From contig NZ_NBYK01000002.1 in NCBI RefSeq assembly GCF_002197985.1, positions 89,041-153,040 on the forward strand: a stretch of DNA of 64,000 bases, given 5' to 3'. The notes under the pieces are model-generated. The model saw only the letters and a list, made by a program, of their open reading frames with translations. It did no database searches and was not told the DNA's origin. Below, in pieces: positions 18,742-29,047 of the stretch. The first letter of the stretch is position 1. Each line of letters starts with the position of its first letter. Both the position numbers and the translations under genes were made by a program. The stretch comes from Halopseudomonas aestusnigri (GTDB taxonomy: Bacteria > Pseudomonadota > Gammaproteobacteria > Pseudomonadales > Pseudomonadaceae).

Positions 18742-19255
18742 GTTGATACTCGGTGGTGCGCGCTCCGGCAAGAGCCGATATGCCGAGCGGCGGGCAACTG
18801 AAAGCGGGTTGGAGGTGGTGTATATCGCCACCTGCCAGCCGCGCGATGCGGAGATGCGCGAGCGCATCGAACGCCACCGCAACCAGCGCCCGGCCCATTG
18901 GGCGCTGGTCGAGGAGCCGCTCGCGCTGGCGCGGATGCTCCGGGAGCAGGCCCGTGAAGACCGCTGCCTGTTGGTCGATTGTCTGACGCTGTGGCTGAGC
19001 AACCTGCTGCTGGTCGACGACCCGCAAGCCTGTGTTCGTGAACGCAGCGCGCTGCTGGAGACGCTGCCTGCGCTGCCGGGGCGGCTGCTGCTGGTGAGCA
19101 ACGAAACCGGTCTGGGTGTGGTGCCGATGGGCGAGTTGACCCGCCGTTTTGTCGATGAGGCTGGCTGGCTGCATCAGGCGCTGGCGGGTCAGTGTGAGCG
19201 GGTGGTTTTCTGCGTTGCGGGCCTGCCGCAGGTGTTGAAAGGAGAGCTGTTGTGA
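18734..19255 (+). CDS. cobP: Adenosylcobinamide kinase / guanylyltransferase
   Basis: A 173-residue bifunctional enzyme (CobP/CobU) that phosphorylates adenosylcobinamide and converts it to the GDP form. The start is ATG 18734, overlapping cobQ by eight bases. The P-loop is at the very N-terminus ([15 protein letters not shown]). The following [19 protein letters not shown] carries the His used for the GMP intermediate, and [15 protein letters not shown] and [11 protein letters not shown] are family hallmarks. Standard length. Confidence 0.95.
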   Translation: MAELILGGARSGKSRYAERRATESGLEVVYIATCQPRDAEMRERIERHRNQRPAHWALVEEPLALARMLREQAREDRCLLVDCLTLWLSNLLLVDDPQACVRERSALLETLPALPGRLLLVSNETGLGVVPMGELTRRFVDEAGWLHQALAGQCERVVFCVAGLPQVLKGELL

Positions 19256-20304
19256 GTGCGTGGTGGCAGCATCCGGCGCAGCCGGTGGATAGAGGGCGGT
19301 TGGCGCAGGCGCTGGCGAGGGAGGCGCAACTCACCAAACCGGCCGGTTCGCTTGGGCGACTGGAGCAAATCGCGGCCACATTGGCCAGCCTGCAGCGCCG
19401 TGCTGCGCCGCGTCTGGAGCGTATCTGGATCAGTATTTTTGCGGCTGATCACGGCATTGCGACGGAGGGAGTATCGGCCTTCCCGCAGGAGGTGACCGGA
19501 CAGATGCTGGCCAATTTTGCTCGGGGTGGGGCTGCGATCAGTGTGCTGGCGCGACACCTGAACGCGCCGCTGGAACTGGTTGATCTGGGGTTGGCGCATG
19601 CGGTTGCGCCGCTGCCGGGTGTGCGCCACCTCGGTATAGCGGCGGGTACGGAGAGTTTTCTGCATGGCGCGGCGATGACTGCAGCCCAGTGCGATGCCGC
19701 GCTGAGTGCTGGTCAGGAGGCTGTTCAGCGTGCTGTTGAGGACGGTGCCGAGCTCTTTATCGGCGGCGAGATGGGCATCGGTAATACCAGCAGCGCCTGC
19801 GCGCTGTCGGCCTTGCTGCTGGATCAGCCGGTCAGCGAGCTGGTGGGCCTGGGTACCGGGCTCACGGCGCTCGGCTTGCGGCACAAAACCAGAGTCATCG
19901 AGCGCGTGGTCGCCCATCACCGTCCCCATGCCAATGATGCGCTGGAGACCCTGCGCCGGGTTGGCGGGCTGGAAGTCGCGGCGCTGGCCGGGGCCTACAT
20001 CGCCGCTGCGCAGAAGGGATTGCCGGTGCTGGTGGATGGTTACATCAGTACCGCTGCCGCGCTATGCGCGGTGCGTATGAACGCAGATGTGCACAGCTGG
20101 CTGTTCTACAGCCATCGTGGTGCCGAACCCGGCCATCGTCTGCTATTGCAGGCGCTGGACGCCGAGCCTTTGCTGGCGCTGGATCTGCGGCTGGGAGAGG
20201 CGAGTGGTGCGGCACTGGCGGTACCGCTGCTGCAGGCCGCCTGTCGGCTGCACAATGAAATGGCGACCTTCGCCGAAGCCGCGGTGTCGGGGAGCTTCAA
20301 ATGA
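19252..20304 (+). CDS. cobT: Nicotinate-nucleotide--dimethylbenzimidazole phosphoribosyltransferase
   Basis: A 350-residue enzyme (CobT, called CobU in pseudomonads) that activates dimethylbenzimidazole as alpha-ribazole phosphate. It starts with GTG 19252 inside the GTGA overlap, behind AAAGGAGAG. Family motifs are [34 protein letters not shown], the catalytic-loop region [13 protein letters not shown], and SHRGAEPGH near the C-terminus. It uses the product of BluB encoded upstream. Confidence 0.96.
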   Translation: MSAWWQHPAQPVDRGRLAQALAREAQLTKPAGSLGRLEQIAATLASLQRRAAPRLERIWISIFAADHGIATEGVSAFPQEVTGQMLANFARGGAAISVLARHLNAPLELVDLGLAHAVAPLPGVRHLGIAAGTESFLHGAAMTAAQCDAALSAGQEAVQRAVEDGAELFIGGEMGIGNTSSACALSALLLDQPVSELVGLGTGLTALGLRHKTRVIERVVAHHRPHANDALETLRRVGGLEVAALAGAYIAAAQKGLPVLVDGYISTAAALCAVRMNADVHSWLFYSHRGAEPGHRLLLQALDAEPLLALDLRLGEASGAALAVPLLQAACRLHNEMATFAEAAVSGSFK

Positions 20305-20876
20305 GTTTGAGTCTGCTGTTACTGCGCCACGGCGAGACCGAGTTGGGCGGCGGCCTGCGCGGCAGTCTGGATGATGACCTGACCGAGCAGGGTTGGCAGC
20401 AGATGTGGTCGGCGTTGCCGGCGCAGCCGCAGTGGCAGCGTATTGTCAGTTCCCCGCTGCGCCGTTGCGCCCAGTTTGCGCTGCAGCTGAGCCTGCGTGA
20501 CCGACTGCCGCTGAAGTATGCGGACGGTCTGCGCGAGCTGCACTTCGGTCAGTGGGAAGGGCGTCATCCACGCGATCTGATGGTAGATCAGGCCGATGCG
20601 TTGGCCGCATTCTGGAACGATCCCTACGGTTTTACGCCGCCTGACGGCGAGCCGATGCCCCAATTTTCCGAGCGTGTCTGGGCAGCGTTGACGCAGCTGG
20701 AGCGGGACTACCCTGGGCAGACGATCCTGCTGATCACTCACGGTGGAGTGATGCGGTTGCTGTTGGCGGCGGCACGTGGTTTGCCGCCGAGCCAGCTGTT
20801 GCAGGTTGAAGTTGAGCACGGTGCTCTGCATCGGCTGCACTACGCGGGCGGTGCTGTCGAGGAGCTGCGGTCGTGA
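20301..20876 (+). CDS. Alpha-ribazole-5'-phosphate phosphatase (histidine phosphatase)
   Basis: A 191-residue histidine-phosphatase-superfamily protein that likely removes the phosphate from alpha-ribazole phosphate or from the final cobalamin phosphate. The phospho-acceptor histidine is in [13 protein letters not shown], with SSPLRRC and [10 protein letters not shown] in the core and the second His in [12 protein letters not shown]. Members are called CobC in enterics; I leave the symbol blank because cobC is used here for the decarboxylase. Overlaps on both sides. Confidence 0.9.
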   Translation: MSLSLLLLRHGETELGGGLRGSLDDDLTEQGWQQMWSALPAQPQWQRIVSSPLRRCAQFALQLSLRDRLPLKYADGLRELHFGQWEGRHPRDLMVDQADALAAFWNDPYGFTPPDGEPMPQFSERVWAALTQLERDYPGQTILLITHGGVMRLLLAAARGLPPSQLLQVEVEHGALHRLHYAGGAVEELRS

Positions 20877-21607
20877 TTGCCTTTGGCCTGGCGCTGCAGT
20901 TGCTCAGTCGCATTCCGGTTCGCCTGTGGCGCGCTCCCACTGCACGGGAGTTGGGGCGCTCCGTGCTGTGGTACCCGACGGTAGGCGTGTTGCTCGGGTT
21001 GGCGCTGCTGCTGTTGGCTGCATTGCTGGGCGACCTTGACGCCCCGCTTAAGGCAGCGCTGCTGCTGGTGTTCTGGGTCTGGTTCAGCGGTGGACTGCAT
21101 CTGGATGGCCTGGCGGATACCGCAGACGCCTGGGTCGGCGGCATGGGGAGTGTCGAGCGTACCCTGGCGATCATGAAAGACCCGGCCTGTGGGCCTGTCG
21201 GCGTAGTTTCGCTGGTACTGGTGTTGCTGGTGAAGTGGGCTGCCCTGGTCAGTCTGCTTGAATCAGGTGTCTGGCCCGCGCTGCTGCTGGCGCCTTGGGT
21301 GGCGCGTGGTGCGCTGGCGGGGCTGCTGCTCAGTACACCTTACGTGCGCCCGCAGGGTATGGGGACGCAGCTGGTCGAGCAGATGCCCCGCAGTCGTCTG
21401 TTACAGGTGCTGGTACTGCATGCCGTGCTGGTACTGCTGTTTGGCTGGAGCGGGTTGCTGGCGCTGCTGGTAGCGACTTTGCTGACATTGTTCTGGCGTC
21501 AGCGCCTGCGTATGCGGATCGGCGGCACCACCGGTGATACCGCAGGCGCATTGGTGGAAGTGCTGGAGGCAGCGTTGCTGGTGGCGCTGGCTGTGCTGCC
21601 TGGCTGA
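20873..21607 (+). CDS. cobS: Adenosylcobinamide-GDP ribazoletransferase (cobalamin synthase)
   Basis: A 244-residue integral membrane enzyme (CobS/CobV) that joins alpha-ribazole to adenosylcobinamide-GDP, completing cobalamin. It starts with GTG at 20873 in a GTGA overlap. Motifs: LQLLSRIPVR at the N-terminus, WYPTVGVLLG, FSGGLHLDGLADTADAW with its acidic metal ligands, and IMKDPACGPVGVVSLVL. About six transmembrane segments. Last gene of the B12 operon; no clear terminator follows directly. Confidence 0.95.
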   Translation: MIAFGLALQLLSRIPVRLWRAPTARELGRSVLWYPTVGVLLGLALLLLAALLGDLDAPLKAALLLVFWVWFSGGLHLDGLADTADAWVGGMGSVERTLAIMKDPACGPVGVVSLVLVLLVKWAALVSLLESGVWPALLLAPWVARGALAGLLLSTPYVRPQGMGTQLVEQMPRSRLLQVLVLHAVLVLLFGWSGLLALLVATLLTLFWRQRLRMRIGGTTGDTAGALVEVLEAALLVALAVLPG

Positions 21608-21643
21608 TGCAGATCAATTCCTCGGGGAACCTCTGTGGTTAAT

Positions 21644-21676
21644 CTTCATCTGACTGTCATCTGCGGCCGCTAGGGT
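21644..21676 (+). promoter_or_regulatory. Candidate PhoB box and promoter for a micro-ORF
   Basis: TCATCTG occurs twice exactly 11 bases apart (21646-21652 and 21657-21663), within CTTCATCTGA-CTGTCATCTGC. The second copy contains the full PhoB half-site CTGTCAT. A -10-like TAGGGT (21671-21676) follows at the distance usual when PhoB replaces the -35 box. The first half-site is imperfect, so this is a candidate only. Confidence 0.45.
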
Positions 21677-21712
21677 CGTTACTACAACAGACACGCAAAG
21701 AAGGAAAATCAC

Positions 21713-21793
21713 ATGAGTGATTACATTGAAGAGTTGATTGAACTGCAGTCCCAGCAGTGGGACGACGACGTGGAAGATGCCGAAGAGCTGTAA
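21713..21793 (+). CDS. 26-residue acidic micro-protein, unknown
   Basis: An ATG behind a good ribosome site (AGAAGGAAA) opens 26 codons starting MSDYIEELIELQSQQ and ending EDAEEL. About 40% of residues are Asp or Glu, with one Trp and one Tyr; there is no Cys and no membrane segment. Upstream lies a promoter-like sequence with a possible PhoB box; a hairpin spans the stop codon. I do not recognise a family. It could be a real small protein, a leader peptide or a chance ORF; the complete set of expression signals argues for the first. Confidence 0.55.
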   Translation: MSDYIEELIELQSQQWDDDVEDAEEL

Positions 21794-21803
21794 CTGCTCT
21801 TCG
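21781..21803 (+). terminator. Hairpin spanning the micro-ORF stop codon
   Basis: Stem CGAAGAGC (21781-21788) / GCTCTTCG (21796-21803) with the TAA stop in the 7-base loop. Only a short T-rich stretch follows, so termination is possible but weak. Confidence 0.5.
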
Positions 21804-21829
21804 CGTCATTTCTGCAAGTATCTTCCAAG

Positions 21830-22867
21830 TTATTGTTTTAAATATTCTTCTGTTTCGTTTCCTGCAAAGATCGCCTTGCGGTAACTCCCGGGCGCAGCGC
21901 CTGTCCAACGCTTGAAGGCGCGCTGAAACGCCTCCGGCGACGAGAACCCCAGCAGGAAGGAAATCTCCCCCAACGCCATTTCGGTATCGCGGATGTAGGT
22001 CACCGCGAGGTCGCGGCGCATGTCGTCAATGATGTTCTGATAGCCTGTTCCGGCCTCCTGCTGGAGCCGCCGTCGCAGGGTCCAGGCGGGTAGTCCGAGT
22101 GCTGCAGCAACCTCTGCCAGCGTTGGCGGCTGGCCGTCCAGCTGCGGCGCAACCAGGGTCTCGACCCGCTCACGCAATCCCCGATGGCGGGTCAGTTCGC
22201 TCAGGCGCTGCCGGCACAGCTCGCGCAGATCGGCGTGGGTGGCTGCGGCGCTCTGCTCCAACGGCAGGTCGAGGCTACGTGGCTCCCAGATGATCTGGTT
22301 GTGTGCCTGCTCAAAATGCACAGGACAGCCGAACACCGCTTCATAGCGGGCGGCATAGGGCGGCGCGGGAAACTCGATGTGCACCTCGCGCAGCTGGGCC
22401 CTCCCGCCGGTCAGATCACGGCCGATCCGGGCCCGCGCCGCCAGCGCCGAGTCCACCACGAACAGGTTGAACATGTTGTACGGGCTGATCGAGTAAAAGC
22501 GCACCGCCGGCGGCTCGAAGCTGGAATGGCCGCGGTAATTCTGGCTACCCAGCAACTCGAACTCGATCATGGTGCTGAAGGCGGCACGCAGGGTCGGGGC
22601 GCATTGCGCTGCCATGCCGGTCAGGCCGAGGTGGCTGATGCGGCTCGACTGGCCCATCAACAGGCCGATGGCGGGCTCGCGGGTATAGCGAATCGCCGCG
22701 TTACCCAGGCGCATGAAACGGGGAATGCTGATGCGGGCGTGGGGCTGGGCGAGCAACTCGTCGGTGATTCTGAAGCGGCTCAATAGTGGCGTCGGGTCGT
22801 GGCCGAGTTGCTGCACGACCTCGCGCAGGCTGAACAGATAACCAACGGAGATATCACCGAGTTTCAT
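21830..22867 (-). CDS. AraC-family transcriptional regulator
   Basis: About 345 residues from ATG 22867 (MKLGDISVGYLFSLRE); a GTG ten codons upstream is possible. The N-terminal half is the Arabinose_bd-type sensor domain found in OruR/ArgR-like regulators. The C-terminal half (about 240-335) holds two helix-turn-helices, with TLAEVAAALGLPAWTLRRRL and the signature ALGEISFLLGFSSPEAFQRAFKRWTG. It is divergent from fadH, 165 bases away, and paired direct repeats lie between them. It probably activates fadH in response to a fatty-acid or related metabolite, by position only. Confidence 0.92.
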   Translation of the reverse strand: MKLGDISVGYLFSLREVVQQLGHDPTPLLSRFRITDELLAQPHARISIPRFMRLGNAAIRYTREPAIGLLMGQSSRISHLGLTGMAAQCAPTLRAAFSTMIEFELLGSQNYRGHSSFEPPAVRFYSISPYNMFNLFVVDSALAARARIGRDLTGGRAQLREVHIEFPAPPYAARYEAVFGCPVHFEQAHNQIIWEPRSLDLPLEQSAAATHADLRELCRQRLSELTRHRGLRERVETLVAPQLDGQPPTLAEVAAALGLPAWTLRRRLQQEAGTGYQNIIDDMRRDLAVTYIRDTEMALGEISFLLGFSSPEAFQRAFKRWTGAAPGSYRKAIFAGNETEEYLKQ

Positions 22868-22911
22868 GGCGTGGGGGGTCGCTGTGGAAGGTCGCACGCC
22901 AGTGTAATTCA

Positions 22912-22939
22912 GGGTTATGAAAGTGTCACTTCGGGTTAT
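22912..22939 (+). promoter_or_regulatory. 21-bp-spaced direct repeats, likely AraC-type binding site
   Basis: GGGTTAT occurs at 22912-22918 and 22933-22939, exactly 21 bases apart. This is two helical turns, the spacing of half-sites bound by AraC-type dimers. They sit between the AraC-family gene and fadH. Confidence 0.5.
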
Positions 22940-22978
22940 TGAGTAAGCACCCGGCTCGGCCTATTGTTGGCTCCATAA

Positions 22979-25069
<2,091 letters not shown>

Positions 25070-25090
25070 TCGGCCTGATGTGATCCGTGC

Positions 25091-25115
25091 GCAGCGCCCG
25101 GTTGTCGGGCGCTGC
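25091..25115 (+). terminator. Hairpin after fadH
   Basis: A perfect 10-bp stem GCAGCGCCCG-gttgt-CGGGCGCTGC, 22 bases after the fadH stop, followed by CATTT rather than a long T-run. Confidence 0.6.
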
Positions 25116-25301
25116 CATTTGCATCCGTTCTGCGACGAATGTCCGCTTTTTCCCTTCAACAGCGCCGGGACTGCCGATCGCTTGCCAAGTCGATCACACA
25201 CCTGAATGAACCTTTTGCCTACACTTGTTGCCTGAGAAATCGCGGGGTGCATTCGCCCTGAAAAAGGCGCACATTGATGCTCGGGGCAAGGAGAAAAGGT
25301 C

Positions 25302-26162
25302 ATGAATACGCCAACAAAGCCGCTGTTGACCGAGGCGGTCATGTTCTTTTCGGAGCGGGGCATCTGCAAGGAGATGCTGTTCCCCGAGTTCGAGGCATTG
25401 CTGGATGGGCTGGTGGCAGCACCCGAGCACGCCGATGAAACCGTGGAGGCGGTGTTTCTGCAAATCAACACCCGGCTGCACGTGCGCGCAGCGGTGTTCT
25501 TCAATATCGATTTTGACCTTGATGGCTACGTCAATCGCCTGTGGAACCTGCCGCTGCGGCAGATCGCCGAGCGCGGCGATCGTGGCCCGGATATGGGTGG
25601 CGGCCCGATTCGGCTGGTCTGCCTCGGGTTCAACAAGCAGCCGCAGTATCGGGCAATGCTGTGGAAGCCGGGTACGCGGGGCAACAGCAATGATCTGGCG
25701 CTGGTCAAGGAAGCGGTTGCCAACAACGCACTGGGTATTCTTGGCGAGGATGAGGAAGCCATTCGCTATATCGCGCCCGAGCGCCTGCACATGGCGGCCG
25801 AAGACACCTGGTACGGTGGTGGGCAGGTCAATGATGTGGACGACCTTATCCCGCTGACTTCCACGCGGCCTGTGGCGCCGAGCGGTACCGGTGAGCTGCA
25901 GCAGTTGCGTGAACAGCATGCGCGGGAAGTCCGCGACCTGCGCCAGCAGATCGATACGCTGACTACGCGAATCAAGGCCATGGCTATCGAGAAGGATCAG
26001 GCACTGGTCGAGCTCAAAGGCATCCACGCTGATCATCTCGAGATTGTTCAGGGCGAGTTGCTGGACATCAAGCAGGAACTGGCGGAGCAGCAGCGGATCA
26101 ACGCTGCCCTCAAGCGTGAGCTGGGCAAGGCGCAAAATCGGACCGCAAGCGATCACGAATAA
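25302..26162 (+). CDS. Conserved protein with C-terminal coiled coil, unknown function
   Basis: A 286-residue cytoplasmic protein. GGAGAAAAGG precedes ATG 25302. The N-terminal part (about 1-165) is a compact alpha/beta region with MFFSERGICKEMLFPEFEAL and VCLGFNKQPQYRAMLWKPG. A Gly/Thr-rich linker follows (about 165-200). The last 85 residues form a strong predicted coiled coil rich in Glu, Gln, Leu and Arg (QQLREQHAREVRDLRQQI onward). I recall uncharacterised homologues near nadK in other pseudomonads but no function. There is no signal peptide or membrane segment. The coiled coil points to oligomerisation or a structural role. Confidence 0.8.
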   Translation: MNTPTKPLLTEAVMFFSERGICKEMLFPEFEALLDGLVAAPEHADETVEAVFLQINTRLHVRAAVFFNIDFDLDGYVNRLWNLPLRQIAERGDRGPDMGGGPIRLVCLGFNKQPQYRAMLWKPGTRGNSNDLALVKEAVANNALGILGEDEEAIRYIAPERLHMAAEDTWYGGGQVNDVDDLIPLTSTRPVAPSGTGELQQLREQHAREVRDLRQQIDTLTTRIKAMAIEKDQALVELKGIHADHLEIVQGELLDIKQELAEQQRINAALKRELGKAQNRTASDHE

Positions 26163-26184
26163 CCTTCGGAGCGCCAGGGCGGTT

Positions 26185-27090
26185 TCAGCCGTTCGGCCAG
26201 TTATTACCTACACACAGCAGTCGTTCACTTGCCAGCGGTGGCTGGTCCGCAGTACAGAACATCACGGCGCGGCGCTCTCCTGCGCGCTCGCTTATTCTGC
26301 CCATCTGTTGTGCGTCCAGACCTGCTCCGTATTCTGGCTCAGGCGGCATCAACCACGCCTTGTGGGCCATGGGTTGCCAGCGATGCGTGCGGGCCAGCGA
26401 TTTCAACTCATGTTGATGACACCAGTGCAGCGGTGCGGCGGGCGGTTGCTGACCCTCTACCGGAGGTACCTGCCGCAGCAGGTGCTGAAACAGCCCTCCC
26501 TGTAGCCAGGCCGCCGAGCAGTCCGGCAGGGGTAGCGCGCGATGGGCCGTCGCCAGTTCCGGTAGCCGCGCCGCCAGCGGCAGCTGGTGTTCACGCAGCC
26601 GCTGCAGTTTGCTGGCCAGATTGTCGCGCGGATCCACGCCCCTCCAGATGGCAGGATCACTGACAGCGTTGTCAGTTGAATGCAGCTCGGGTCTGGCGAG
26701 ATAAAACTTGATCGCCAGTTCGAGGTGAACCACGGCGCCATCGGCCGCCTCAATGATCAGGTCCAGTTCGCCATAGGTGTGCGCGCCGTCACGCAGGGCC
26801 AGATTGTGGGCCAGGATGCGGGTGTCGGGAGCAAGGCTGAGCAGGGCATGCCAGAGGCGTTCGTAATAATTGCCCAGGCGGCGGTCCGGTGATTCGCCGA
26901 GCAGCGCGTCGAGCGCCGCAGGGTCCTGGTCCAGGGTCTGCAGGGCGTGCAGCAGTTGCTCGGGATCGTCCCGCCATGCGCTGCCTTGCAGCGGGTCGCG
27001 CATGGGCAGCAGCTGGTCGTTGAGCAGGGGCGGGCTGAAGGCAATCCAGGCCATGTCTCGGACGCTGGCGTGTGCAAAGACGGGCAGCAT
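26185..27090 (-). CDS. DUF1853 family protein (PD-(D/E)XK-like)
   Basis: A 301-residue protein of the DUF1853 family. The central block YGELDLIIEAADG followed by VVHLELAIKFYL has the D-x(n)-E-x-K arrangement of PD-(D/E)XK nucleases (Asp in GELDLI, then E-L-A-I-K). Conserved surroundings include RLGNYYERLWHALL. GAGAGG lies just before ATG 27090. It is divergent from nadK across 97 bases and convergent with the coiled-coil gene (22-base gap). Nuclease activity is a prediction from the motif; no function is established. Confidence 0.82.
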   Translation of the reverse strand: MLPVFAHASVRDMAWIAFSPPLLNDQLLPMRDPLQGSAWRDDPEQLLHALQTLDQDPAALDALLGESPDRRLGNYYERLWHALLSLAPDTRILAHNLALRDGAHTYGELDLIIEAADGAVVHLELAIKFYLARPELHSTDNAVSDPAIWRGVDPRDNLASKLQRLREHQLPLAARLPELATAHRALPLPDCSAAWLQGGLFQHLLRQVPPVEGQQPPAAPLHWCHQHELKSLARTHRWQPMAHKAWLMPPEPEYGAGLDAQQMGRISERAGERRAVMFCTADQPPLASERLLCVGNNWPNG

Positions 27091-27187
27091 GAAACCTCTC
27101 GTATTTGCCAGCCCAGGCTGGCTGCGGAATAATCGGCGCTCGTCCGCTCAGTCTCGGGCATCTCTGACACGAACGCAAAGAGGTGGT

Positions 27188-28072
27188 ATGGATCAGTTCC
27201 GCAATATCGGTCTCATCGGACGCCTCGGCAGCGGGCGGGTGGTCGATACCCTCAAACGCCTCAAGCGCTTTCTGCTCGATACCGGGCATACGGTGATCCT
27301 GGAAGATGCCGTGGCGGATTTGCTCCCCGGTCATCAGCAGCAGGTTTGTTCGCGCAAGATGATGGGGGAGATCTGCGATCTGGTGATCGTGGTGGGCGGT
27401 GACGGCAGCTTGCTTGGCGCGGCCCGGGCGCTGTGCCGCTACAACATTCCGGTACTGGGGGTTAACCGTGGCGGCCTCGGCTTTCTGACCGATATTCCGC
27501 CGGACGAACTGGAACAGAAGGTTGGCGATGTGCTGGCCGGCCAGTACATGGTCGAGACCCGCTTTCTGCTGGACGCCTTCGTGCGTCGCGGCGAGGAGCA
27601 GCTGGGTACCAGCGAGGCGCTGAACGATGTGCTGCTGCATCCGGGCAAGTCGGCGCGGATGATCGAGTTTGAGCTGTATGTGGACGGCCAGTTTGTCTAC
27701 AGCCAGAAATCCGATGGCCTGATTGTCGCCACCCCGACCGGATCGACCGCCTATGCGCTGTCGGCCGGTGGCCCGATCATGCATCCGAAACTGGATGCCG
27801 TGGTGCTGGTGCCGATGTTCCCGCATACCCTGTCGAGCCGACCGATCGTGGTCGATGGCAACAGCGAACTCAAGATCATTATCTCCAAGCAGAGCGGTAT
27901 CTATCCGCAGGTCAGCTGTGATGGCCAGGTGCACATCTCCTGTGCGCCCGGTGACAGCATTACCATCCGCAAGAAGCCGCAGAAGCTGCGTCTGCTGCAT
28001 CCGCTGGATCACAACTTCTACGCGATCTGTCGCAGCAAGCTCGGCTGGTCCAGCCGGCTGACGGATCAGTAG
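27188..28072 (+). CDS. nadK: NAD kinase
   Basis: A 294-residue cytoplasmic enzyme that phosphorylates NAD to NADP. The start is ATG 27188 with AAAGAGGTGG upstream; the frame stays open further 5' but without a ribosome site. Diagnostic motifs are VVGGDGSLLGAARAL, NRGGLGFLTDI, and SDGLIVATPTGSTAYALSAG with the NAD-binding residues. Length is normal. A phosphoesterase gene follows after 7 bases. Confidence 0.97.
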   Translation: MDQFRNIGLIGRLGSGRVVDTLKRLKRFLLDTGHTVILEDAVADLLPGHQQQVCSRKMMGEICDLVIVVGGDGSLLGAARALCRYNIPVLGVNRGGLGFLTDIPPDELEQKVGDVLAGQYMVETRFLLDAFVRRGEEQLGTSEALNDVLLHPGKSARMIEFELYVDGQFVYSQKSDGLIVATPTGSTAYALSAGGPIMHPKLDAVVLVPMFPHTLSSRPIVVDGNSELKIIISKQSGIYPQVSCDGQVHISCAPGDSITIRKKPQKLRLLHPLDHNFYAICRSKLGWSSRLTDQ

Positions 28073-28079
28073 GCTACGG

Positions 28080-29039
28080 ATGGTCGAGAATCAGGGTTAC
28101 GACATCATTGGCGATGTGCACGGTTGTGCGCATACGCTGGAGCGCTTGCTCGAGCTGATGGGCTATCGGGTGCAGGCCGGCGTCTGGCGTCACCCGCAGC
28201 GCAAGGCGCTGTTTCTTGGCGACATTATTGACCGTGGTCCGCGTATTCGCGAGGCATTGCATCTGGTCCATGGCATGGTGGAGGCGGGTGAAGCGCAGTG
28301 CATCATGGGCAACCATGAGTTCAATGCCCTTTGCTGGGAAATCCGCGCACCGGCCGGCAGTGGCCGCGAGTATCTGCGTGAGCACAACGAGCGCCATCTG
28401 CGTCAGATTAGCGACACCCTGGAGCAGTTTGCAAACTGGCCGCAGGAGTGGCGCGACTTTGTCGGCTGGTTCGGCCGGTTACCGCTGTTTCTTGATTTTG
28501 GCCTGTTCCGTATGGTGCATGCCTGCTGGGACGCCCGGCTGATACAGCCGCTGCGTGAGCAGTATCCGGATGGGCGGGTGGATCGCGAGTTCATCGAAGC
28601 CTCGGTGGAGCGGGGCAGCTTTGCCGCCCAGACCTTTGACCGACTGCTGCGTGGCACCGACATGCGCCTGCCGCACGGCATGACCATGACCGGCAAGGAC
28701 GGCTTTACCCGCGCCTTTTTCCGGACCAAGTTCTGGGAAGAAGCGCCGCTGACCTACGGCGACGTGGTATTTCAACCTGATGCGCTGCCCGGCGAGATTG
28801 CGGCCAGACCGCTCAGCGAGGATCAGCGCGCCGAGTTGCTGATCTATGGTCCGGAACAGCCGATGCTGTTTGTGGGTCATTACTGGCAGCAGGGGCGGCC
28901 GCATCCGATTCGCCCCAATCTGGCCTGCCTGGATTACAGCGCGGTCAAGTACGGCAAGCTGGTGGCCTATCGGTGGGACGGCGAGCGCCATCTGGATCGC
29001 GACCACTTTGTCTGGGTCGACGTACCCAGGCTCGATTGA
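28080..29039 (+). CDS. Calcineurin-like metallophosphoesterase
   Basis: A 319-residue soluble enzyme of the PPP-like metallophosphoesterase group. Metal-binding motifs are YDIIGDVHGCAHTLERLL, LFLGDIIDRGPRI, and IMGNHEFNALCW, with later His ligands in FVGHYWQ. This resembles bacterial serine/threonine or Ap4A-type phosphatases, but the substrate is unknown. The ribosome site is weak, and the gene is 7 bases after nadK, suggesting coupled expression. It is followed 8 bases later by glpG. Confidence 0.9.
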   Translation: MVENQGYDIIGDVHGCAHTLERLLELMGYRVQAGVWRHPQRKALFLGDIIDRGPRIREALHLVHGMVEAGEAQCIMGNHEFNALCWEIRAPAGSGREYLREHNERHLRQISDTLEQFANWPQEWRDFVGWFGRLPLFLDFGLFRMVHACWDARLIQPLREQYPDGRVDREFIEASVERGSFAAQTFDRLLRGTDMRLPHGMTMTGKDGFTRAFFRTKFWEEAPLTYGDVVFQPDALPGEIAARPLSEDQRAELLIYGPEQPMLFVGHYWQQGRPHPIRPNLACLDYSAVKYGKLVAYRWDGERHLDRDHFVWVDVPRLD

Positions 29040-29047
29040 GGTGTTTC

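Noticed and set aside
21713-21793. PqqA-like or other RiPP precursor identity for the micro-ORF
   Set aside because: No Glu-x-x-x-Tyr pair of the PqqA type near the C-terminus, no Cys, and no modification-enzyme genes nearby.
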